Positions 22,292 through 34,672 of a DNA stretch of 64,000 nucleotides are shown here, in pieces. This stretch comes from Cryptomeria japonica. Lineage: Eukaryota > Streptophyta > Pinopsida > Cupressales > Cupressaceae. A program made the position numbers and the translations under genes. Within the stretch, counting starts at the first letter, position 1; every line of letters begins with the position of its first letter. The stretch spans positions 400,472,939 through 400,536,938 of the forward strand of contig NC_081406.1 in the NCBI RefSeq assembly GCF_030272615.1, written 5' to 3'. The notes under the pieces were generated by a model. The model saw only the letters and a program-made list of their open reading frames with translations. It was not told where the DNA came from and did not search any database.

Positions 22292-23604
22292 ATGAGAAAA
22301 ATTCAAACAAGACAAAGTTTAGCTCTTGTAGAGCATTCTCAACTATCATCCAACAAAAGGAAAGCTAGGGTTGTAAACAAGGCAACAAATCCAAAAGTTG
22401 GGGTTTTTCCTACCAAGTCGAATTCTCATCATGTTGTTATAGCTTATAATAATCTGCTATTTGTAAGTTCTTCCAATTAAATCCCAATGAATTCTTCAAT
22501 TCGTAGTAGTTCCAATCCTCCAAGAAACACAATGGTTCATAATCCACCTCCTAGGAATCAACCCTTTCTACCTTTCAATCAAGGAATCCCCTTGAATTTG
22601 TCCCAACATGACGACATGCCAGCTGCAACTCTCAAGAGATTACCTTTTTGTATAGAGCATCTCACTACCATAAAAAAAGCTCCACATGGTGAATATCCAA
22701 AATATCCAGAATATCTATAAACCCTAGATCTCCAATGTGTTGATATGTCGGTTTAATCTTTCCATCTTCTCCCATTAGTTCATTCATAAACATTCCCTTG
22801 ATCTCTGAAGTTCCTAAGTCCTCTATATGACAATGAATGTATGCCCTAACATCTTCTCGTACAATATTTTGAAGATAAGTCAAATCAAATTTCCTTGGTA
22901 GAGCATCTCACTACCATAAAAAAAGCTCCACATGGGCATATGATGGACTTTAATCATTAATTCTAAAAGACTTGGAATAGGATTGCAATCTTGGTAAGGC
23001 CTTCAAATGACTATGACTTTTTGTATTATCTTAAAGCTTTGAATTTTGATATCTCTATGATAATATTATCCATGGGTAGGAATACATTATCAACACCATT
23101 TGATGTTTCTATAAGGGCTGAGAATAGTTTAATTCAAGCTAGTAAGATAGTACATAGGCATCCTATGCCCATATTTCCAAAGGTGCAACCACCTATTGTA
23201 ATGGAAACACCTACCATCATTGCTCTTCCAGGTATTCTAGCTCTAGGATATCAAGTCCCTACTCAAGCAAATGTTGTCCCAGCCCCATCCCAAGAGCTCC
23301 AAGAGATAAAAGGCTTGTTGCAGACCTATGGTAGCAAGATAGTCAACCTAGAGAGGCAAACAAGGTCAGATTAATAGACCTTATCAATCCAAATACCAGG
23401 CAAATAAACCTCCTATGCAGTTTGATCCTCAGCTTCAAAGGAGGAATTTCAATCAAAGAACTTTCCAACAATACAATCTCAATGCACCTAGCTCTTCTAG
23501 GGAGATTGTATCAGCCCAGAACAACATGGTAGCTGATTTTGAGGGGTGTTTCCCTTGTAATCAACCACATAACCAATCTTTATGCTCCAATGGAATGTTG
23601 AGCC
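22292..23604 (+). pseudogene. Ty3/gypsy-like gag, first part, interrupted at 23604
   Basis: Gag-like protein of the outer element. It starts MRKIQTRQSLALVEHSQLSS, then has a polar N/P-rich stretch (NPPRNTMVHNPPPRNQPFLP near 22510-22570). It is disrupted by the filler insertion at 22690-22898 and continues 22991-23374 (FDVSIRAENSLIQASKIVHR; QEIKGLLQTYGSKIVNLERQ, a likely coiled coil). After a frame change comes a Q/N-rich region and a CX2-type segment (FEGCFPCNQPHNQSLC) before the insertion point. The next codons are found after 39101. Several stops and frameshifts mark it as dead. The Ty3/gypsy assignment relies on the primer site and the downstream protease and RNase H. Confidence 0.55.
22653..22935. 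repeat. 37-bp direct repeat flanking an inverted ORF2 fragment
   Basis: The 37-bp sequence starting TAGAGCATCTCACTACC occurs at 22653-22689 and again, without a mismatch, at 22899-22935. Between them, 209 bases are largely the reverse complement of ORF2 of the pol-less family (compare about 26245-26395). Minus-strand translation includes VRAYIHCHIEDLGTSEIKG. Confidence 0.85.
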
Positions 23605-24525
23605 TGTTGGCAATTGACACTCTATTGGTTGGTTTCACTATGTTGTCATTGATGGCAACATGATTGTGGGTTTTGGCTTCATATGGTGTACTGACAGGCA
23701 CTTCATAGATTCTACACCGGCACCGACAGGTCAGAAAGATTTTTTTGGTCACTAGCAATGCAGGAAGACATGGTATAGTAAAGGTTATCGGTATTGGAGG
23801 CCGACTTATCTTGGACCCGGTATCGGAAATTTGTTTTAATGTTTATTCATTTATGTTATATGGCTGACATGTAATCTAATATTGTATATACCTTTGTAAG
23901 TCGACATAAGGCATAAATTTGTATAGGGTATATATGGGAGATTGATTAGATCATTTTTAAAAATAAGGATAGAGACATGGTGATGGATATGTAAATGTAT
24001 TATGATGCAAAATATATTAGAGAGACTATATATGTGAGGAATTTATTGTAAGGGTTATTCCGGTAAACGGGTTTAGGGTTTCAACTGGAACAAACATAGC
24101 TTAAACTGGAACTGTATTATGGCATAAAAGATGTTATCTTAGCAGTTCACACTTCTTTGGATTGTTGTTTGGAATTTTACGTAGTCAGTGAGGCTCCTAT
24201 TGTGATTGAGCAGTGTGCTCTAGGCTGTAAGCCTTCTGGAAAGTGCAGGCCCATCATATATTGCAATATCTCTTCATATGGCCAGTGGATTGATATTGTG
24301 GGTCACAAATCCCACGGTGGTTTTTCCTCATTGAGGTTTTCCACGTATAAATTTGTGTGTTATGGTTCTCATTTATGTGTTTGTCTTATTGGTTACTTTA
24401 CTTCTTTCAATTCTGTTTATACTGGTATACCGATTGGTGTATGAATATTTTGTTAAGGCTAAAATCTACTATTCTGGTATAACACCAATTCACCTCCCCC
24501 CTCTCAGTGTTATTGGTTTCCAACA
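23605..24525 (+). repeat. 5' LTR of copy 2, 921 bp
   Basis: Begins TGTTGGCAATTGACAC and ends GGTTTCCAACA, so the termini form a TGTTGG/CCAACA inverted repeat. It contains a GTGGG/CCCAC stem (24298-24315) and the C-run version of the shared G-run block (about 24488-24508). Confidence 0.92.
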
Positions 24526-24527
24526 AT

Positions 24528-24539
24528 TGGTATCAGAAC
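24528..24539 (+). other. Primer-binding site
   Basis: TGGTATCAGAAC, two bases from the LTR. One base differs from the site in the other copies. Confidence 0.85.
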
Positions 24540-24599
24540 CTTGTGCCTCAGAGGAAGTTTAATAGCTCGAGGAAGATCCTGAAACAAAAATAATTGAAT

Positions 24600-25715
24600 A
24601 TGGCTTTAAAGAAGCAACTTGAGATGGCACTTGAAGATTATGATGCTGAAAGGTTGAAGAACTTAAAGCTACAAGATGAGTTGAATTTTGTTAAGGAATT
24701 CATTCTTGTCCTACAAGAGAGGCTATCATCTGTTCAAGCTAGGAGGAAGGAACTTTTACAAAATCAAGATGATGAAGACTAAAATGCACTTAAGGAACAA
24801 TGTCAAAAATTGAGTCAGGAGAACATGGTTATGAAGAATGAAATACAAGCTATAACTATGATGATGCCTAAGGAGATTGAGGATAGAAAGAAAAAGGAAG
24901 AAAATCTTGCTGTATCCTTGAAGAACAAATTTGAAGAATGTGGTAGGTTGGTTCATGAAAATGATATGTTGAGAACTGATTTAGTACAATCCCAGAGCAA
25001 TGAGAAAGATCTTGAGAGAAAAATGATAATACTAAGAGATGATTTAACTATTGCAAGTGAGTACAAAGAAAAATTCAAGATCAGCTAAGCACAACTTGAT
25101 GATTTATTGAAGAGATAGAGGCAGATTGGAGATTCCAGTGGACTTTGATTTGAGCAAGGATAGAGTTCAGGTATTGCTAATGAAGATCAAAATCATAAGG
25201 CACTGGTAAGACAATTCAATGCTTATAAATTCAATGGTAGATGTTTTGTTTGTAATAAATTTGGTCACATGGCTAGGCAATGTAGAAACAGAGCAAATCA
25301 GAACCCTGATTCTACTCTCGGTAAATGTTCTAAATGCAATAAAATTGGTCATAAAATAGAAGATTACAAAATGAATATAAAATGCTATGTTTGTGGAAAA
25401 TTTGGACATATGGCTAATCAGTGTAGGTCAAGCAATTTCATCGGTTTTAGCAAAGCAATTCAGAAGAATAATGTTACATGTTATGCATGTAATGAAATTG
25501 GACATATTGCTAAGTTGTGTAGAACCAGAAATCCACTGGTTAGTAATGGAGGATCAAATGAAAAAGGGAAAGAGAAGGTTAATAAAATCTAGCATTTTCA
25601 CACTCAGAGATGGGTTAGGAAGATTGAAGAGCAATCATTTGATGGGAATGTCCCAGTTACCTATCCGATGGAAGAGGCTTCTCCTACACTGACAGTGAGC
25701 TCATCCAGTAACTAA
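24600..25715 (+). pseudogene. ORF1 of copy 2: coiled coil plus four CCHC zinc knuckles
   Basis: The span is exactly 372 codons with start and end in the same frame, close to the 368 of copy 1. It opens MALKKQLEMALEDYDAERLK. Coiled coil covers about residues 5-160 (KKKEENLAVSLKNKFEECGR). Stops occur at 24781 and in the linker (about 25087-25160). The four knuckles are CFVCNKFGHMARQC, CSKCNKIGHKIEDY, CYVCGKFGHMANQC and CYACNEIGHIAKLC. Only the second has lost its last cysteine. Units broken in copy 1 are intact here, so the ancestor had four full knuckles. A basic, polar tail follows. The likely role is RNA binding and particle formation. Confidence 0.75.
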
Positions 25716-26077
25716 GGTAGATGCCTTAGGGGTAGGAGAAATTCATGAAGATGATGCATATGCCTCGAGAAGAGGTTCTGGAAGATGTTATAGATATTGG
25801 AGAAGATTATCCGACATGGATATATTCAGAGTGAGATCTGGTATCTCTCACCGACAATCATTTATGTCAATGGAAGATTAGGGTTCCTCTTGAAGGATAA
25901 AAGGTTGAATACACTTCATTTTTAATCACCCCGCATTCATAGTGATTTAGAGTGACTAAGTGAGATCAGAGGCTATTCAGAGGGAATCAGATTTCTTCTT
26001 GAGTGATCACATTGACGTTTGGAAGGATTTGTTGAAGGTTTTCACCGAGAGCGATCTAAAGGTATTTTTATTGAAAC

Positions 26078-27000
26078 TTGGAAGTGGGATCATCTTATGT
26101 TCCTATTTTTGTTGTAAATCTAACTGTAGTGGATGTTAAGGACCACCCCATACCAATTTTCAAGCGGTATCCACATGTGGTTACCAAGGAAGATTTGATT
26201 GGAGTTTTTTCTCGCATTCCAGAGGGAGTGGTGTATGTAGAATATGTTAGGGCATACATTCACTATCATATAGAGGACTTAGGAACTTTAGAGATCAAGG
26301 GAATTTTTATTAATCAACTAATGGGAGAAGATGGAAAATTAAACCGACATATGAACACATTGGAGATCTAGGGTTTATAGATATTCTGGATATTCTGGGG
26401 TTTGAGGATGAAATAATAAGACATGTACTGAGCAAAGTACATGGGAAATTCAAATGGCTAGACAGACCTTATATAAACACCAAGGAAGCCATCTAGACAG
26501 TTAATGGTTTACCATTGGTAGGGAAACATCCAAAGTGTCAAATGACTTTGTGAGGTAGATCACTAGCACCACATCTGATAAGAGATCGATGAAAGTGAGC
26601 ACTATCACCGATACCAACATCAAGTTTGGAAGTATGGTTATAGGATACAAGGTAACTCAGTCAAATCGACTGAATTTTGTTTCCAGTTCATGTATTTTGG
26701 CTGCATATAAGATGATGAGAGAAAATGTAAAGTTAGATCTTTGTGGTTGGATTCTTGAAGAGTTATTGATCAACTTAGGAAAGATTAAAGGTGAGAAGAA
26801 GGGCACCTTCTGATATGGAAATTTGTTAGTCTTCTTGATGTTATACTTTATGAATGATACACCCGGTTTTGGTAGGAACCAATGGGTTTTTGACATCCCG
26901 GTAGGAAGACAATTAAAACAATCAATTGCTGCATTAGAAAGTCAAAGGATGATAAGATATGGAGTTATTTCAAGGATTTTCAAAAATCTATGAGGTCTAG
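26078..27000 (+). pseudogene. ORF2 of copy 2, frameshifted
   Basis: Homologue of the intact ORF2 at 10571-11518. The N-terminal part (26078-26371) has FSRIPEGVVYVEYVRAYIHY and IEDLGTLEIKG. A frameshift near 26340 and several stops follow. The C-terminal part (26589-26900) has FGSMVIGYKVTQSNRLNFVS, WILEELLINLGKIKGEKKGT and, past a TGA, PGFG...DIPVG. Conserved blocks in the same order establish homology. Function unknown. Confidence 0.7.
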
Positions 27001-28834
27001 GATAAGAATACTTGAGCATATAGTAGAGAAATACTTTACCAACATATGTTTTATGGTTAAGAAGGTTGTGACTCTCATGGAGGCAGTCAAGCCCTAGAAG
27101 ATTTGGATAGAGGAAATGGGCTATGAGGTAGAGAAGCCCTGTGGAACTGCACAAGAAAAGACTCTAGAGGTTGAAATAGAGTTCAACTAGAAGAGAAGGG
27201 AAAAAAAAGAAGGAAAAGCAAGAAAATTTGTATAGGAGGTCTCAAAGGACATAAAGACACTCATTGATGCTGTCTTAGAGAAAGGGAGAAAGAGGAAGGA
27301 TCCGGTAGTTCACATTGAACCTATTACTACAGATTCTGGATCAGAGGATGACACACCATTATCTTTCAAGAGGGTTGCTAGGAATAAACCGAAAGAACCT
27401 AAGCTAGAAGCAAATAAGCAACCAGATAGAAAGGTCACAATCAAGTTACTAGCTCAGAAGAAAGCACCTAAGGCTACACCTACAGATGCATCTGGGAGTG
27501 TCAAGAGGAAGAAGAAGGATGACACTGATTCTGGTAAGGTCACACCTAAAACTTGTGCATAAATTATTGACGAAATAACTAAAGATGGCATACTGAAGAA
27601 TGTTAAGTTTTATTATGACAAATTAGAGGTTGATGAGTAGAGAGAGGTAGAGGAAGCATTGCTGTTATACTTAGATATTTATAAGAAATCCTTAATAGAG
27701 ATAGAAAATCAAATACTGACTAAACATATTAGATGCTAGAAGGTTATCTACTATGCAAGAGGATAAACATATTAAAATGCAAGAACTTTTAGCTATCTGT
27801 CTTAGTATAACTCCAGATGAAATGGATATGACAATTGAGGTGGCAGATAGAAAGGTTTTTAATAGCACACACAGGATAACTAGTCTAATGCTAGGGAGAA
27901 TGAATGAAATAATAAAGGAAACTCAGAAAGCTTGGATCAATTTTTTGGGAGAACATAGAGGATTATTTACTTCACCTAAGATAAAGATAGATACTGTAGA
28001 TACCTCAGTTGAAGGGAAAGGAAAATAGATTATGGGTACTCCACCCTCAATTTTGAAGAATATCAAGATAGTGGAAATTGAGCCACCAGTAAACACAAAT
28101 GTACATACAAATACTAAAACACTAATTAATACAGAGAACACTGTACATGATACTAACATTGAGGACAATTGTCCTTTGGATACCAATGTATAGGTTGAGG
28201 ATATTGTTCCTAGAGAGGTACCGATAGTTGCACAGACTGCACCAAGTGGTAAAGCCACGGGTGCAAGTGAGAAGGTAATAAAGGATAAAACATCAGAGGA
28301 GAAGATACGGGAATCTGGCAGGGAACCCGTTGTTGGCACATCATTATTGACAATTGACACTTCTCTACCGGAAAAGAAAACCATAACATAGATGAGTCCC
28401 ACAAAACTGATGATTATGGCGGCTTAGAAACTAATGAAGGAGGGAACCACAGACAAGGGGATTATAGATCAGTTAATAACTATTTTGCACAGATTGGTCC
28501 CAGAGTGTAAGATTGAAAATAAAGCAAGCCCTTTCGGTAAGCTTAAGGTAATAAATAAGCACATATCAAAATTCTTTCAATCCTTACAACAAATCTCTAA
28601 CCAAAAAGTACTCAAAAGATTCACTCAGGCTAAGAGAGCGGCTTTTGATCAGATCATTGAGAGAGAGAAGAAAAAGATTGAGGAGAAGCTAATTTTAATA
28701 GAAAATTCTTTGAAACAATGTACTAATATATACAGGGTATGTTGCAATACCGAGATACTTACAACAAATGTAGATAAAAAGATAAGAGTTAGAGGAGAAA
28801 ATTGCTAGTATTGCTAACTCTTTTGATGGATTGA

Positions 28835-29175
28835 TGTTAGAGTTATCTTGTATTAGCTAATAATTATTTATTTAATTATTAGTCTATTATACTCTACGCT
28901 TAAGCTAAACTTAGGCATTTAATAATATTGTAGGTATTTAATAATTATTCTAATTATTAAATACTCTTTATCTCTTTAAGGTTGTACATCTTTAGGGTTT
29001 CTCATTCTCTTGTCATAAGGATTGCATTGTATCTTTATTTTTCATTCCCTCTCTAAATGATAATCTCTCTTTCAGAGCCTTTTTTGTGTTCAGTCTCCAA
29101 TCTTCTCTTGTGACAGGTATTCATGCATACAGATGCTCTTGGTATCTCAAAAGTTGTACTTTCTCAACTTCTTCA
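28835..29175 (+). repeat. 5' LTR of nested Copia, 341 bp
   Basis: Begins TGTTAGAGTTATCTTG and ends CTTCTTCA, directly before the primer site at 29176. The pair at 34673-34970 is nearly identical from TTAGTCTATTATACTC onward. Confidence 0.9.
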
Positions 29176-29187
29176 TGGTATTAGAGC
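29176..29187 (+). other. Primer-binding site of nested Copia
   Basis: TGGTATTAGAGC immediately after the LTR; it is the methionine-tRNA type with one C-to-T change. Confidence 0.85.
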
Positions 29188-30441
29188 TTTCATCTGCTGC
29201 TGCTTGTTCCTGATTTCTTTTTAGAAGATTTTCTCTGGAGGCAAGGGTTTCAGTTCTTTTTTAGAGGTTTTAGTTTGGATCTGGGGTATCTTTTTTTGTC
29301 TCTGGGCATTTTGAGCTCAAACAAACCTCACCATTGAGCTCAAACAAACCTCACCATTGAGCTCAAAACACCCAAAAACCCCCATTTTCATATAAAATTT
29401 GTCCAGTTTGGATAACTTTAGCTGTGAGAATTTTTTTTGAGTTTTCCCTTTGTAGACATGTTTTTCGAGGCAGAAATAAAAATAAAAAATAAAAAAACAA
29501 TCAAAAATCAAAAAATCATTTTTTTTGGGCCTTTAAATGGTGTGCCCAGGCTGCGACCACTACCGCTAGCTGCTGGCAGTTTATTAACCGTTGTAGCCAG
29601 CTCTACGGTCGATGGTTCCTACAGGCAGTTTATTAAATTGCCCCATCTCCGCTCGCAACACCCAGCTGCCAGCCCAAGACCCGTCATTGCCGCCGCCTGG
29701 AAACCCCGCTGCCGTCGCTCACAGCACCTGGTGACGAACGCCAGTCGCCAGCCTGGGACCCGCCTTTATTGCTACCTGGAAACCCCCCCGTCACCACCTC
29801 ACCACTGCCCATCTGCTGTTTGACCTCCACCACCGCCCAGCCAGCGCGCCACCTCCCTCCCACCAGTAGGAGGGCCCTTATTTTTTTTTTCCTCGAAGGG
29901 TTTTGATAGTGTATTATTGTTTTGCCATAACTTGGGCAAACAGAGTCAGTTTTTCAAAAATGAATAGGCACCGAAAAGCTCTTTTCGAGCTCTACTCAGA
30001 TCTGGAGGTGAGATTTGCTGATTTTTTAATCTAGTACCTATTTTTTACCGTCCAAGGTAGCGCTCTTTTCTACACTTTGAGAGCCATATCTTGGGCAAAC
30101 AGACTCCATTTTTGGAAAATGAATAGGCATCAGAAACATCTTGGAGAGCTCTTCTCAGATTTGGAGTTACTTTTTCTAGAAAATTACCAAGTACACAAGA
30201 TCATGTCTGACACATTTTCTTTGCTCTTGTCTTCTTTTCTGGCTCTCAAATTGTATTGGTTTTTTGTTTCACATATTGTGGGGGGTGTTATTTTTTTGCT
30301 ATTTTCTGTAACTTACTTCAGAAAATCAGAACACCTAAACTAAAAAAAACAAAAAAACCCCTTATGCATCTTTTTTCTAGTATCAAAGATCACTTAATTA
30401 AAAAAAATCAAGAGAAGGTCCCAGTTCAGGTACAGGTACAT
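29188..30441 (+). other. Leader of nested Copia with internal repeats and GC-rich block
   Basis: No gene is supported. It contains a 23-bp tandem (29312-29357, TGAGCTCAAACAAACCTCAC...), a GC-rich block at about 29540-29870 with an internal duplication around CCAGC...GACCCG...CTGGAAACCCC, and an 85-bp block repeated at 29925-30010 and 30084-30168 (CCATA(A/T)CTTGGGCAAACAGA). Open frames here are short and compositionally biased. Confidence 0.65.
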
Positions 30442-33400
30442 ATGGCAGATTCTTCAATTGAGCTACTTACATTCCATAAGTAACACCTCTGGAAAGATCT
30501 TGTGACGAGGCTTCTCAGATCATGAGGGTTATGATTCTATTTGGATGTGGATCAACCACTATTGCAGTGTCCTTTTGAGATTCTTCAGCACTGAAATAAG
30601 ATGGATGAGGCTATGGTTGTCATCTCCTTACATGTTTTAGACAACTTGCTTTTTCACCTTGTTGGTTTTCTCACTCCTCAGGCTATGTGGTTCAAATTTG
30701 ATACTCTCTTTGGTACTATCAATGAGTTTAGAGCATTATAGATTGAGGTAGAGCTCTCTTCCTTGTTACCTGAGTGTTTTCCTCTCATTGAGGACTTTCT
30801 AAACTAGTTCAAAACCACTAGATCTATCTTACACAGTTGTGGTAAAAATAAGACAAACGCAGAGTGTATCTACCTGATTCTCTCTAAGCTTTGAGGTACC
30901 TATTAGATATTTGCTTCCACCTTTTATTCCACTATGGATGCATTGGGTGAACGCTTCACCATGCCTACTTTTGATGTGTTCTGTGATTGCTTGACTTGTG
31001 AGTAGGCTCACCTATCTCAGTTGGACACTCTCACAGGATCAAAGCTGAAATAATTGGTTGCTCAGACATCTAAAGAGAGAAAGAAGCAAAAGCCGAAGCC
31101 TAAGAAGGATTCAACTGGTAGTGAGCATTCCTCCAAGCCACCACCTAAGTATGATTACAAACCAAAGTCCTATCCCAAATAGGAGCACTCTTCTAAGTCT
31201 GGTGAGTCTTCCTCCAAGACTAAGAAGAAGTCAAATGAACTTTGCAATTTTTGTGGCAAAGAAGGTCATCTAGTTTCTCGCTGTTGGAAATGATTAGAGG
31301 CATTGGAGGCAACCATGTAGTAGCATCATATTTCTCGTCCTTAGCCTCCATCTTCCTCTTCTACTGGGAAAAGACATGCTCTTTTTGCATGAGCTATTCC
31401 CTCTTGAATCCACTTGGATTATTAATTCTGGGGCTTCTCACCACATGACCCACTCACTGCAGCTTATTACCTCACTTGCTCACACTAATACTTTACAGAT
31501 TATAGTTGGTGACTCAGCACAACTTTCAGTTTTAGGTTGAGGTTCTATTTCATTGACAGGTGGTTGTTTTCAAGATTTTCTTTTGGTTCTTGACATTTCT
31601 ATGAACCTCCTCTCTGTTTATCAGATTTGTCATTCTGGCTTTGGTAAAATGATTGAGTTCTCACCACATGATGTGGTTATTTGAGAGCTCCATGATCTTG
31701 ATTTGGTTATGGCTACTGGTAGTGTTGATCTTGATTCTCGGTTATATCAGTTTGATGGCTTTGAGAGTCCAGATGGTTCAGATGTTTCTCTTATAGCATA
31801 TGCAGATTTAGTGAGTAGACTGTGGCATGAGCATTTTGACCATGTCAACTACAAATACTTACAATAGATGAGCATATAGGCACTTGTTCTTGGGATCCCT
31901 TAGATATCCTATACTGATGGTGTATGTCAAGGTTGTCCACTTGGCAAGAATCACCATGATCCTTTTCCTATAGGCAGAGCCACCCGTGCTAAGGCACCCT
32001 TGGATTTGATCCACAATGATCTTATGTCATTTACGACTCCATCTTTTTCAGGGTCCAAGTATGTTCTCACTTTCATTGATGACTTCTCCAGACACACATG
32101 GGTGTACTTTCTTAAGTACAAGTCTGATGTCTTTGATTCATTTCGAGTCTTTTAAGACATTTGTAGAGAAGCAGTCTGGTCTTTCTATAAAGTGGATACA
32201 AAAAAATAATGGGAGAGAATATGTGAATCAGGATTTTATAGATTTCTAGATAGAGCATGGTTTGCAGCATCAGTTATCAGTTCCTCACACCCCTCAGCAA
32301 AATGGTGTTGCTGAGAGAAAGAACAAAACACTATGGGATATGGCCAATTGCATGCTTCAGTTACGTTCTATGCAACTTGCTTTTTGGGCTGAGGTAGTTA
32401 ATTGGGCCACCTATATTCTGAATTGGATGCCTCATAAGGCATTGTGTCAGTTGACTCCCGAGGAGGCTTGGTCCCATGTCAAGCCTGATGTTTCTTCATT
32501 CTTATTTTTTGGTGGTGAGGCTTGGGCATTTATTCCAGATGCTTAGAGGAAAGCCATGGAGAGGAAGAGTCGACCACTCATTTTTGTTGGCTACTGTGAG
32601 GGTATTAAGGCATACAGGTTGTTTGATCCTAATTTCAGAGAGGTCATGTTTACGCGGGATGTTCAGTTTGATGAGTGCCTTCCTCAAATGGATTCTCCAT
32701 CAGCAACTTCTCCCTCACTACCTCCTCCTCCCTCTTCATCTTTTATGGATTCCTTCTTCCTTGAGGATGATGTAGATGATGGTCCACCACCACCACCACC
32801 ACTACCCGCTGCTCAGCCTTTGCCCAAATGGGCCCGGTTTATAGTTGATGTTGTTGGTTCTATGGTAGGTGATCCTAATGACACTCGTTGTACTCATGCA
32901 TAGACATCTGGTTCTAGTCTTCTGAGTCATGCCATTTCAGATGATCCTAAATTTTTTTTCAAAGGCGACATGTCACCTGGAGTTGGCTAGGGCCATAGAT
33001 GAGGATTATTCTTCTTTGATGAAGAATCATACTTTGGATCTTTGTTCTCTTTTGAAAGGAAGAAAGTTGGTTTGTTGCAAGTGGGTGTATCATACCAAGT
33101 ATGCTACAGATGGTTCTATTTATAAGTATAAGGATTGTCTTGTTGTGAAGGGGTTTTCTCAGGTGGAGAGTATTGATGACTCCAAGACCTTTGCTCTTAT
33201 CACCAAGATGAATTCTATTTTCTTTGTACTTTCTCTAGCAGCTTCATGGGGATAAACAGTTTTTCAGATGGATGTGTAGAGTTCTTTCTTGCATGGAGAC
33301 CTTTGTGAGGAGATCTATATGGAGCAGCCTCAGGGTTTTGTGCAGGATTCGTCTTTGGTTTGCAGACTTCAACATTCATTATATGGTCTCAAATAGGCTC

Positions 33401-34480
33401 CTCGGGCCTAGTATGAGAAGATGGACTCTTTCTTTCTCTCCACACTCTTTACATGTTGTCATTCCAATCCCATAATATATATTCAGCATTAGGGGGATGA
33501 TATAGTTATTCTTGTGCTCTATGTTGATGATCTTATCATTACCGGTAGCTCATCCTCCTTGATTTAGGATATTTAGAGAGCCTTGATGGAGCAGTTTGAG
33601 ATGACAGATCTTGGCCTTTTGCACTATTTTTTGGGCCTACAGGTTATTTAGTCTTTCGATGGGATTTCCATACTTCAACAAAAGTATGCTCTTGATATGC
33701 TTCACAGATTTGACATGATTACTTGCAAACCTGCACCCACACTATTTCAGTCAGGCAGTGTTTTGTCTCCCACTTTTTCTACACCTTCCATGGATTTTAC
33801 CTTATATCAACAGTTGGTTGGCAATTTGTTGTACCTGACACATATGCACCCAAATCTTTCTTTTGCAGTTGGTCTTGTCTCTTGATTCTCCCATGATCCT
33901 CATGAGAGCCATTGGCAAGTAGACAAACATATTTTGCGGTACATTCAGGGCACTATACAATTTAGCATTCACTATACTTCAGGATCCCCTCACATTGTTG
34001 GCTTCATTGACTCAGATTGGGATGGTGATGCTCAATATCGGAATTCTACTTTTGGCTTTGTTTTTTGCCTTGGTTTTTGTCCTATCACATGGTCTTGCAA
34101 GAAGCAGTATTCTATTGCATTATCATCTATAGAGGCTGAGTACCAAGTAGTGGTGTTAGCCAGTCAGGAGGCTTTATGGCTTCAGTAGTTGATGACCAAG
34201 TTTGGGTTCCCTCTTGATAGTCCCACTATTCTTTGGTGTGACAATAAGAGTGCCATTCACCTTTCCCATAACCCAATGGAGCACCAGAGGTCTAAACACA
34301 TTGAGATTCACATGCACTTCATCGGAAAGTTGATTTAGGATGGCTTTCTCATCTTGGAGTACATTCCTATAGAGGAGTAGGTTGTTGACATATTCACTAA
34401 ACATTTTGCATCTCCATGCTATCTTTAGTTACACTGTATGCTTGGGGTGAAGGAAGTTGTCCTAGGGGGGTCTCATTGAC
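30442..34480 (+). pseudogene. Copia gag-pol polyprotein, heavily decayed
   Basis: Start ATG at 30442 (MADSSIELLTFHK, then a stop). Gag ends with a knuckle at about 31244-31285 (CNFCGKEGHLVSRC). The protease at about 31410-31460 reads WIINSGASHHMTH, with Asn where the catalytic Asp belongs. Integrase spans about 31820-32690 (DLMSF, FIDDFSRHTWVYFLKYKSD, PHTPQQNGVAERKNK). RT spans about 32980-33900 and includes KWVYHTKYATDGSIYKYKD and LYVDDLIITG near 33517. RNase H is about 33950-34400 (IDSDWDGD; SSIEAEYQVVV; CDNKSAIHLS). More than twenty in-frame stops are present, most at positions where Gln or Trp is expected. Order PR-INT-RT-RH is diagnostic for Copia. Confidence 0.92.
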
Positions 34481-34672
34481 GCCTTCCTTCCTTCATGTTT
34501 TTTCTTTACATGCTTTTTCCCATCTCTTTTTGGAGTAGAGTTTTTTCCCATGTGGTTTTCTCTATTTCTCCATTTCATAGAGATATGGTTGTGATTGGGT
34601 ACCTCATCAGGCCTTGTTGTTGGGACCCAAATTTTGCCTTTCTTCCTATAGTTGCATTTTTGCTTTCCCGCA

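Noticed and set aside
29437-29823. 128-codon open frame in the nested Copia leader
   Set aside because: Lies between primer site and gag, proline-rich from GC content, and duplicated internally; no homologous frame elsewhere in the window.
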